From: Heterotrichella gracilis
Lineage: Eukaryota > Sar > Xanthophyceae > Tribonematales > Xanthonemataceae
Assembly (NCBI GenBank): GCA_032358255.1
Contig: JAULBX010026496.1
Location: 124,001 to 188,000, forward strand
Reading direction: 5' to 3'
DNA length: 64,000 nt
The notes under the pieces were generated by a model. It ran no database searches and was not told the DNA's origin. It was given only the letters and a program-made list of their open reading frames with translations. A program made the translations under genes and the position numbers. Of the stretch, positions 46,398 through 55,590 are shown piece after piece (within the stretch, counting starts at the first letter, position 1; each line of letters starts with the position of its first letter).

Positions 46398-49039
46398 CTA
46401 CGCCTTCCACGCAAAAACGTCCACCACATCCTCTGCCAGACCCGACATGGGAGCATCCCTGTCCAACACAAAGTCAGGCCCGCTGAAATCGTTCTTGCTC
46501 ACGTGGTACCCCGCTAGGGTAAACAGCTGCAGGGTGCGCGCAGCCTTTGCCCGCTCAGTCAGCCACAGCTTGACCACAAAGTAGGGTATCCCCGAGTGCA
46601 GCAGGGTGTGGTTCCCCCCCTCCAGGATCTGTGATTCGTACCCCTCTGTGTCCATCTTCACCATCCCGATGTTCATGGTGTCCAAGGGGGCCACGTTATC
46701 CAGGGGGAGGACCTCGTCCAAGCGGCTGGTCTGCACGTGGTTCTTGACTCGGAAACCATCCGGGATGTGGCCTGTCATCTGGTCCACGCAAAGAGAAATA
46801 AGATGAGAAAACACGCAAATGATTGGATGGATGGCGTCAGTAAATAGGGTTGCAAGTGGAGCCTGTCCTAGGACATGCACGTTACTCCTTATGTGGCGCC
46901 TACATTATTACTAATGTAAGTCCGGGACATTATACACAACTGCTATCATGTTTATTACTGTCCAAATACAAGGTACCAGCAGGAGGACTTTAATACATCA
47001 CGTGTGATTTTAAAGCCCTCCTGGTATCAGCAACCCATTGGCAACAATCACTTGCGAAACATTTCTGCCTCAAAAGAGAGGATGCTTGACGGGCAAACAA
47101 TCCAAAATAGAATTTAAAAATAACCAAGCCAGAACAGGTTGTAGGCAGTCCCCATCTCCCCCACCTGGTCATCGCAGGCTGTGCGCGCGTCCGCGTGCTT
47201 GTTGGTGTGTGAGTACATAACGCACTCTGCACTGCGGTCGCCCAGCGCCTTGTTGACCAGCACGATGTGGTGCGCAAAGTCTGGGTTGAGGCACAGCGAG
47301 GAGCGGAACATCATCTCGTTGTCCACCATGGGCTCAAAGGCTATCACCTGCAGGGCGACCATCGAACCGATGTCGGAAACCGCGTAAGCAGAGCCGGGAG
47401 GCAAACAAATGGCGCGCGTTTGTACGCCAGAATGTATTGGGTTGCGTTGCATGCGCTCCAGCTTCACAATCTGTAAGCTAGATGTACTGCTGGAATGCAC
47501 TGCTAGAATGCACTGCACTGCGTTGCATTACATTAAATGCGCAGAAAAAAAGAGTCTGGGTTGAGGCACAGCAAGGAGTGGAACATCGTCTTATTGTCAA
47601 CCATGCGCTCAAAGGCAATGAGCCTAGGGGAGGGAAACACATTCAAAAGTGCCGGACCGCCAAGGGCATTGCCTGGTGGTGGCGTAGGCTTGTGAAAGGC
47701 TGCAGAATGCAGTGTCACTGATGAATACATTACTTAATAACCCCAAAATATTTTACCTTGTATCCCACACTGGCCATGGACAGCGAGAACCAGCCCGTGC
47801 TTGCGCCAATGTCGAAAAAGGTGACGTGCTGCGGGGGCAGGCTGTGCGCGGCCGCATACTTGGCCAGGGCCCCCTGCATCTTGTGCAGCAGCGGCACCTC
47901 TGAGCTCCCTTGGAGGAGGATGTCTGATGAGGTGGCGTCGTTGGAGTCGTACACATACATGGTGAAGGGCTGGCTGACGTTGGGTATGAGGATGGGGTGG
48001 CGGTCCAGGACCAGCTTGTAGTAGGGCGGGGGGCGGCGCTTCACCTCGGGGAACACGCTGCGGCAGAAGAGAACAAACGAGAACCAATTGAACTTAACAT
48101 ATTTAGAATGTTTATTTTATTATTATGATATAATTGTAGAGCCTGTCTTTGATTGTGCTTCATTTGAGTACAAATATACGCAGAAATAGCTAAACAGTTA
48201 CACTACGGAACTGTTCTCAAACAGGCGCGCAAGACATTAAAACGAAGATGAAGGTGGTGCCCCTCGCTCACACTACCCCTAATGCCCATTACCTGTGGCA
48301 GCAAACAGTTGCACCTTAAAGCCTACACCTTAGACCCTAGACCCTTACCTGTGGCAGTAGAAGTTGGGCTGCGTGAGCGCGTCCCTGAACAGCTCGGTGT
48401 GGCAGTTGACGTTACACCCTAAACCTAAAACCTAAACCCTGTTAACCTACCCCCTCGACCGTTACCTGTGGCAGTAGAAGTTGAGCTGCGTGAGCGCGTC
48501 CCTGAACAGCTCGGTGTGGCGCAGCACGCTCAGCCATTCGTGCTGCTTGGCCACATGCCGGTGCACAACGTGCTGCGCGGCTGCGTCCCGAATGCTGATG
48601 GCCGCCTTGGTGGCGTTCACGTGGCGCTTCTGCAGGGAAAAATAAATTAGTTGATGATTATTTCAATACATATATTATCAAATATAATGTAGTTGCGCAG
48701 CCTGTCCTTGAACAGGCGCATTTGTTGAGGAAATGGGGATAGCGAAGGAAGGGGAGTTTCCCTCCCCACCACCACCATCACCCAGAAGGGGCATCGCCCT
48801 CGTGTCCATTACTTTCCCACCTGGAGAGACAGGCCCTGAGCTGCCGCGGTCTCTCGATCCTTGGTCAGCTTGTCGATCTGCGTGCGGTTCCCCGCCAGCA
48901 TCTGGTCATGTGCGCGCGCAAGGTCTTCGATGGTCTGCGCCAACCTGCGCCCCCGGTGGGGCAGGTGTGCTGCGCTGCCAGCTGTCAGCAGGCATGTGAG
49001 GAGGAGGTGGGCGAGGAGGGCGGTGGTGGCGGCTGGCAT
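46398..49039 (-). CDS. FkbM-family SAM-dependent methyltransferase, secretory
   Basis: Exons 49039-48821, 48629-48466, 48057-47757, 47347-47165 and 46778-46398; 415 residues, all phases match. FkbM enzymes typically O-methylate sugars or polyketides; here a sugar or glycan in the secretory pathway is inferred. The N-terminus (MPAATTALLAHLLLTCLLTAGSAAHLP) is a signal peptide or anchor, followed by a predicted helical stretch (LARAHDQMLAGNRTQIDKLTKDRE). SAM motif I is FFDIGASTGWFSL (Asp210), motif II VIAFEPMVDN, and the FkbM hallmark is GMVKMDTEGYESQILEGG (Asp332, Glu334). The protein ends DVVDVFAWKA. Its neighbours do not share an evident pathway, but a GT34 glycosyltransferase and beta-mannosidase in the window are also secretory glycan enzymes. 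Confidence 0.87.
46975..47025. repeat. Small hairpin repeat, copy 2 (FkbM intron 4)
   Basis: ACCAGCAGGAGGACTTTAA at 46975-46993 is followed 16 bp later by TTAAAGCCCTCCTGGT (47010-47025), its near-complete inverted repeat. It shares the 15-mer AGGAGGACTTTAATA with 16906-16920. Confidence 0.55.
47556..47622 (-). repeat. Acceptor-side echo of FkbM exon 4
   Basis: Minus-strand reading CCTAG|GCTCATTGCC... codes LIAFERMVDNKTMFHSLLC, against VIAFEPMVDNEMMFRSSLC in the real exon about 270 bp downstream. It ends after NPDS, where similarity stops. Confidence 0.85.
48347..48405 (-). repeat. Donor-side echo of FkbM exon 2
   Basis: CHTELFRDALTQPNFYCHR with a GTAAGG donor repeats the end of exon 2 (RHTELFRDALTQLNFYCHR, donor GTAACG) about 120 bp into the intron. 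CCCTAAACCTAAAACC separates the two. Confidence 0.88.
48650..48722. repeat. AT-rich dispersed intron repeat with CCTGTCCTTGA core
   Basis: An AT-rich stretch ending GCGCAGCCTGTCCTTGAACAGGCGCAT. Related sequences lie at about 48090-48232 (GCCTGTCTTTGA ... CAAACAGGCGCG) and 56860-56995 (GCAGCCTGTCCTTGAAGGGGGCG), all in introns. Confidence 0.45.
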
Positions 49040-50977
49040 GCTGCCGGGCTTTGGAGGGGGTGGGTGGATGGTGTGGTGGGGTCGGAGGGGTGCACTGGTG
49101 GGGGGTGGGTGGGGTTGCCGCATGGCTGTGGGTCTCCCTGAGGTGGCGGATGGTGGTTGTGGTGCACGGGTGGGGAGTGGGGGCAACCCTCGGTGACCTG
49201 GAGGTGGGTATGCACAATTCCCTGGTCGTAACTGTCCAACCTTGGGGATTATTGTCCACTACTGGTGACCTGTGGGAGGGACAGTGGACCCTTAAATGCA
49301 ACGCACTTGGCATGGCACGGTGTGCGGGAGTTGGAAATACGTGCTGTGGTGTTCTCAAAGGAATATGCACACAGGAGTACACATGCTTGCACAGCGTGCT
49401 GGTGAGACTCAAGGCTTGGGCCCTATATGAGGGTCAGCGGTGCACTGGGAGGCATCCCACAAGTCTGGTTGATGGTGCAAAATGTGCAGGAATGCATTCA
49501 CGAGAAACGAGCGCGCTTTTTGGTTCAAGATTTCTTTGCAAACGGACGGAGGGGTGACCGAGCAGACAGTGGCCCAACTTGGCACGGGTACTGGCAAACG
49601 ATCCGGGGGCAAGTTCGCCGATTCTGTGTGATACCGTGGATTTAAGGCAACGTATAAAGACAAGAGACGCAACATAAATCAGTAAAACATTGGACACTGC
49701 CTTTCAGACCGTTGCTGCCGAAGGATCGCGCGTGATCTTGGGCTAGGTTATGCATGCATGCATCTGTATTGCATGCATATGCCACGAGCCTCACCAAAGC
49801 CAGTTAAACTCCAAACCATATTGCGCCTCGGCTTTTCCTTATTAATAACTGTAGCTTGTAGGTGGCTGTCGACAGGTGCTGCGTTGGCACTGAAGCCCTG
49901 CTATCGTACAATGTACATACATCTTACTATCCGAAGCCCAGTCACACCAAACCACGACCGCACAAGTGGTTTAAAAGGCAGTTTAGGGGGTTTGAATTGG
50001 GCCTGCGGTAAAGGTCTTTGCGTGCTTTTGACCATGGAAGGCGAAGTGTCCACTCCCCCGCACATCATTGACGCGCGGGAGGTGGGGGTTGCGCCATCGT
50101 CCGCCTACACAGCCGCCGTGAGGGTGCCTGTCGTGGACTGCTTTCGAACAAGCGCTCACGCCTGTTTGCATATTGGTAGCAGCACCGTGCGCGGATGCTA
50201 TCAAGAAGCAGGCAAAAAGCTTGGGCTGGTGGCATATACGTCCGCTCTTTGCATCGCCCACGTTCGTGACCACACATCTATACATGCCCTGAGGCCTAGC
50301 AACCACTAAGCAAACCCCGGTGCGCGTGTGTTCAGTGTGCTGCGGTGCATTGCTAGCAGATTTTACCATCGTTTCCGGTGAAGAGCCAAATCAAAGGCCT
50401 AACAGGCAGACAAGCAGCTCCAAAGCTTGTTTCCTTTGTGCATGCATGCATCCCATCGTACATCTGTCATAGCAGCTGTCACCCGAGTCACCCAACACCG
50501 CCGTCCCAGCTACCTAAGGCATGCACAGAAATTCTCTCTTGCCGTATCAGTTACTCAAATGGGTGCCCATTCAGAACCCTTGCACTCGCATGTACTCTCC
50601 TTTGAACCCCAGCCTGTGTGGCTGCACAGCTTACGGCTGCCCTTGGAGTGGCAGCTGCCTGACTGTCTATGCTGCACATATGCCCCCCCTGCACCCAACA
50701 GGGTCTGTGTGCTTCTGGCACAAGCAGCGCCCCCTCACTGTTAAAGCATCCCTCACCCACCACAATGGGATGTCAACCACCACCACATGTACCACATTGG
50801 TATACCAACCACCACCGCGTGCGCCACCATTGCTCACCAGCACGTGCCACCGTGGGTCATCATCATCCACCACCACATGCACCATTCACCACCACGCACC
50901 ACCCCACACCACCAATCGCCACCAACAACCCCACCCAGGGATACCCACCTTCTTTCGAGGAGCGTAGCGGCGCCAGC
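49040..50977. other. Divergent intergenic region between FkbM and CBP3 genes
   Basis: Likely promoters of both genes. No TATA box stands out. CACCAC-rich sequence at 50770-50930 produces long open frames on both strands that I do not regard as coding. Confidence 0.4.
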
Positions 50978-53877
50978 ATGCGGCGCGCAGCCCAAGCAGC
51001 GCACAGGTGCCTGGCCGCCACCTGGCAGGCGCACCACCACCCCGCCCTCCCCTTCACAATACCCACCGTATCACCCCCTGTAGCGGCGCTCGCCTGCTGC
51101 CCCCACCTGGCGCATGGCTTCGCCACAGATTTCAAGGTACCATACCTCTTGTGCAAACCGCTTGGCAAGGGTTTGTTTGCTGTGCAAAAATCCTTCCCAT
51201 TCTTTTGAAGCACTTGTGACCGTTGCACACCCCACGTACAGCCCTTCTTGGCCCTGTGAACCCTCTGTGAAACCCTCACCCTTGTGCATCCAACCCTCTG
51301 GAAACCCTGGCGGAACCCTCTGGAAACCCTGGCGCGACCCTTGTGAACCCCTTGGCTGCAGTCTGCGCTCTTCAGCGCCCCTGCCCACTCCCTTGCCACC
51401 AGCGTGCCGGTTGAGGTGCCCACCCAACAAGCCGCTTCCAGCTTATGGCAAAGGGGGCTGCTGTACGTGGCTGGCTACTACAGCAAGGAGAGCAGGCTAC
51501 TGAGAGGTGGGTTTAGGGTTTCTGCGTGGCTATAAGGGTTTGTAAAGGTAGAGCAGGCTGCAGACAAAACCCTAGACAACAGGCTGCTACAGCAAAGGAG
51601 AGCAGGCTACTGAGGGGTGGGGTGTTGCATGGCTGGGGTTTTCGGTATGGTTGTGGGGTTTTGCATGGCTGCAAGGGTTTGCGTAGCTTCTGGTAGGGTT
51701 TTGCATGGTTGCAGGGTTGTGCCAGCATCATCTCATTGAGTTTCACACGTGCTGTTAGTACACCGTCAGGCATGAATGTTGACTGGCACATTCTTGCACA
51801 GTGCTTGAACTTTGAGTTTTTGTAATGCTATTTGTAACGTAGGACTTTCATGGCATGGCCCACCGATGACCTTCAATGTGTACTGTCGCCTGCACTCAAG
51901 TGCCAAGAGCCTCTACGTAAACCCTACACCCAAAAGCTAAACCCTAAACCCTAAACCCCATTGCTGTCCAGGTGCCAGGAGCCTCTACGCTTAGACCCTA
52001 AATCCTAAAGCAAAACCCTAAACCCTGATCCGCATTGCTGTCCAGGTGCCAAGAGCCTCTACGCTTAGACCCTACATCCCAAAGCTAAACCCTAAACCCT
52101 AAACCCCATTGCTGTCCAGGTGCCAAGAGCCTCTACGCTGGGGTCACAGACCAAGCCACAGACCCTAGGTTGTGCGAAGGTGAGGACAACATACACTGTA
52201 ACCAGGGGAGGAACAAAATGTTCACCAAAACGGCATGCGCACCCATTTCATTACCAGCTGACCCCCCATCCCCCACTTCCCAACCCTCGCCCAGCCCTCG
52301 CCCAACCCCCATCCCCCACCTCTCGCCGCGCTGCACCCGCCTGCCCCTTCCCTCCACCCCCACCCCCATTCCTATCTCATCCCCATTACCATCCCCCTAT
52401 TCTCCCCCTTGCAGCACTGCACCTGCCCGCCACCTTCCCCTCCACGCACGCCCTGCTTGTGCTGCACCTGTGGCTGCTGCTGGTGAGGCTGCGGGAGGAG
52501 GGGAGCGAGGGGAAGGAGATGGGCCAAATGATGTATGAGATGTTCACGGATGATCTGGAGCTGAGAGTGCGCGCTGCGGGGGTGAAGGTAGGGTTTCTGG
52601 CGAAGGTGTTCGCATATCTCGCGGTGGAAATCCCATGTGCATATTCCGGGGTGGTTACCAAAGTGCATATCTCCTTACCCACTACCCTCTCACCATGCAT
52701 GACCCTGACCCTGCTGTGTGCAGGTACGCATCAACAAGCAGCTCACTGAGCTTGAGAAGATGTTCTACGGGAGCTGCATGGCGTACGACAAGGTGCGTGG
52801 TGCAACCCTAAACCCTGAACCATAGACCCTAAACAAGTTGCGCGGTGCAACCCCTCTTTACCTCCTTGGGTGCACTTGTGACACAGCCCCTTGGCATGCT
52901 GGGCGACCTTGTATGTGCCTCACTGGCATGCACACTCACCTATTCACAACACCCAGCTGCGACGCTTTACAATACTGGGAAGTGAGTTGGCAACATGGCA
53001 TTCACACAGCCCAGCACAGCACAGCAGCATCTGGCGTGACATGGCATGCGTTAGTCAAGTCACATACAGTCAACACAGCCACATGGCATTGCTCCGCATG
53101 GCAGTTACACCAATTGCATCGCAGGACATGCGCAATATGCCCTCACTTGAATCCACATGGCGCGTTAAGGGGGATACATGTGGTGCAGGGTTTGCGCGGG
53201 GTGGAGAAACTATGCGAGGCCCTTAAACGCAACTTGTACATAGCTTAAATGCTGCTGGCGCCACATGCCATGCACATGGCGCATCAGGCGGAATACTCGA
53301 TTTGATGTAATTGGTATACTATTAGGTATTGGGATATTTGGTTATGATTACTATGATTTTTGCCGCAGGGTTTGCGCGGTGAGGAGGACCTGTGCGAGGC
53401 CCTGTATCGCAATGTGTACACAACCGACAGCGGTCCGGAGGGGAAGGCGGCGGCCAAGGTGCTAGAGCGATACGTGCGCAGGTGGGAAATACTATCAAAA
53501 GCAGACATTTAGGTCTGTATGTAACAATGGGGAGGTGTGGGTAATACATACCTAGGGTTTGTGCAACGAGTTTCCGGGTAGGATATAAGCAAACCAATGA
53601 CGTTTTAGGGTTTTGTGTTGCCTGTGCACATGGGCGCGGCTTTACTGTCCCTCTTCAAGCGCATCCTGCCTTGACTTTGTATTGCCTCCCCTGCATTCAC
53701 ATAATGCTCCCCCCTTCCCCCATCAATACCCACCCATCCGGGGCCATTTCAGCTCCCTGTGATTCCCTCGGTTCTTGATTCCCTTCCCTGTGCAGGGAGC
53801 TAGCCTGTTTGGCCAAGACCGACTCCCGGGCGGTGATGGAGGGAGCGCTGCGGTTCTCAGCGCTGCATGCGCAGTGA
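50978..53877 (+). CDS. CBP3: Ubiquinol-cytochrome c reductase assembly chaperone (CBP3/UQCC1)
   Basis: Exons 50978-51136, 51362-51506, 52120-52179, 52415-52587, 52724-52792, 53369-53481 and 53796-53877; 266 residues, all phases match. CBP3 binds newly made cytochrome b in mitochondria and is needed for complex III assembly. The N-terminus MRRAAQAAHRCLAATWQAHH is Arg/Ala/His-rich without acids, a good mitochondrial presequence. The chaperone domain runs from LHLPATFPSTHALLVLHLW through LLVRLREEG, MYEMFTDDLELRVRAAGV, RINKQLTELEKMFYG, GLRGEEDLCEALYRNVY and LERYVRRELACL, ending in a short tail (MEGALRFSALHAQ). Nearly every intron contains copies of neighbouring exon edges, making this the clearest locus for that phenomenon. 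Confidence 0.9.
51580..51614 (+). repeat. Donor-side echo of CBP3 exon 2
   Basis: GCTACAGCAAAGGAGAGCAG...CTACTGAGGGGTGGG repeats the exon 2 end (TACTACAGCAAGGAGAGCAG...CTACTGAGAG|GTGGG) about 105 bp into the intron, after TTTAGGG-containing spacer. Confidence 0.85.
51885..52119 (+). repeat. Tandem acceptor-side echoes of CBP3 exon 3
   Basis: TGTCCAG|GTGCCAAGAGCCTCTACG recurs at 51972, 52045 and, as the real acceptor, at 52120 (period 73-75 bp). A more diverged unit (AGTGCCAAGAGCCTCTACG) lies near 51899. Each unit ends in runs of CCCTAAACCCTAAA-type heptamers. Confidence 0.92.
53180..53245 (+). repeat. Acceptor-side echo of CBP3 exon 6
   Basis: GTGCAG|GGTTTGCGCGGGGTGGAG codes GLRGVEKLCEALKRNLY then a stop, against GLRGEEDLCEALYRNVY in the real exon 185 bp downstream. 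Confidence 0.88.
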
Positions 53878-55281
53878 GCCACCTACCGTAGGCGATATGG
53901 TCCAGCCCATTCTGGTCCCTCGCAGCGATGAATTTGCAACACATGTCACAGCTGCCAGTGGCCCACATGGGTGCCATAGCAGGGGGCTCTTACTATCCGG
54001 ACACCCCTCAAGTCTGCTAGCTTCAGGGCATTCCACCGCGGCCAACCCCCCTTGATGATGGATGGGACTCCAGGCATATTCAGCGCTCCATGCGCAGCGA
54101 CCCACCTCAGACAATATGGTCCACTGGAGCTGGCAGCCCACGTTGGCGCTCATGCCACCCCTGCCAGTGACCCACAGTCGGGGCCATCGGGTGTGTGCCA
54201 GTGGCCCCTCGCTGGCCAGACAACCTTATCCTGAGCGCTCACGGTGTTCCACCATGATCATCCCATTTTGCCATTGTTGTGAATTTGGTATCCCAAGGTC
54301 TTACACCAAGGCTCAAACCCTGGTGGTACAGTGTTTTGCTTGTCTGCTTGACCAACTAGCGACCAGCCTCTCAGGCTGGGTGCGGTGGCTCTGCCCTGGT
54401 GTTGACGTCAGCCCTTTGGCTTGCACTGCAAGGCTTGCGCCCCATAGCTCGGTGCTTGTGTGTTCCCTTTGCTCAGCAGAAGAGTCTTCCTTCGTAAGGG
54501 CCCCTGCACCTTTGATGGTGCATGACCCCAGTCTGCGACCCGCTCCACACCTTGCACAAGCCACTGGCGCTGTCACTCCAAGTTGGGTCCGAGATCACAG
54601 CCTAGGCATTTGTAACATCCTTTGCCTGTCGGACGGTTTTTCCGCCTAACGTTGGTCAGTTCGCCATTGTAAACAGTAACAGCTTGGGCAAGTTGCGCAA
54701 CATAATTTCTTCAAGCCAATTCAATCGGCAGTGCCAACGGGCAGTGTAGCTTCACCTGTGACAGGGACTCCCCGTGCAGCACAATGTGCGCGTGCGTGTT
54801 CAACATGTCATGGCACATCATTGATGGCTGGCACCCTATAGCTAACTTAGGGATGCATGAGTCATTGCAATAACTACAGGTCACTTGAGTGAAGGGAAAA
54901 GAACATATTGGTGTTTAACAACCTGGATCAATATCCATGATGGTTGTTTATTTGCTGTTAAACACATGAACATTGTATGCAACTTAAATTGTGGTGGGTA
55001 ATTTAAAATGTACCGCATGTCTTGTATCCACACGACAGCTGCAAGGAATGCCAAGTATCAGCAGGGATTTCAAAGAGTCCGGATCAGATGCGTGCCTAAA
55101 TGGTTGCCCAATGGGTAGCCCGGCTTCGGGTTCCCAAAAAGCCAAATCATAAATAGAAGTGCGCAAACGTTCTATGCAGTATAGAATAAGCAGCTAAAAT
55201 GGGTCTCAATTGTCATTCTTAGAGAGAGAAAATTGAACAAGACCACTTTGCTCCTGTGGCCCCGTAATTACTGGTGTGCGC
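53878..55281. other. Convergent intergenic region after CBP3 and GT34 genes
   Basis: No gene. The 195-codon frame at 54062-54649 begins in the stop-region echo and has no domain. TGTAA at about 54610 and 54668 are candidate poly(A) signals for CBP3. Confidence 0.4.
54076..54118 (+). repeat. Echo of the CBP3 stop-codon region in the 3' flank
   Basis: TTCAGCGCTCCATGCGCAGC...CACCTCAGACAATATGGTCCA repeats the end of the last exon and its immediate 3' sequence (TCTCAGCGCTGCATGCGCAG, TGA, ...GATATGGTCCA) about 215 bp downstream. Confidence 0.75.
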
Positions 55282-55590
55282 TCAGAGTTCAGGGTTTAGG
55301 GTTTTCGGCTTGGCAGCCGCTGCCTTGAGCACTGCTGCCATTGCCTTGGCTGCCCCCCCCTTGGCCGCCACACCCTCTTTAGAGTTCACCGTAACAACAC
55401 CTGCAGGAACTACCGCCACACCCTCTGTATCGTCTACCGCCATACCCTCTTTAGGGTCTACGGCCACACCCGCTGTAGGCTTTACCGCTACACCCGCTGT
55501 AGGCTTTACCGCTACACCCGCTGTAGGCTTGACCGCCACACCCGCTGTACGCTTTACCACCACATCTTCTCTAGAGCCTACCGCCACGCC
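55282..55590 (-). repeat. In-frame C-terminal repeat array beyond the GT34 stop codon
   Basis: About 24-bp units code TAGVAVKP/DPKEGVAV repeats. The array is in the same frame as the GT34 protein, whose TAA (55591-55593) falls inside a repeat unit where sister units have GAG. The frame then stays open for 100 codons and ends in Ala/Lys-rich AAKAMAAVLKAAAAKPK. Confidence 0.8.

Noticed and set aside
50667-50960. Long frames in CAC/CCA-rich DNA upstream of CBP3
   Set aside because: Simple-sequence composition keeps several frames open; the presequence beginning at 50978 gives a coherent gene start.
51900-52100. Internal telomere or chromosome end
   Set aside because: Heptamers come in short degenerate runs inside CBP3 introns between coding exons, not a continuous array.
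54062-54649. 195-codon plus-strand frame after CBP3
   Set aside because: Starts within the echo of the CBP3 stop region, no domain, overlaps candidate poly(A) signals.
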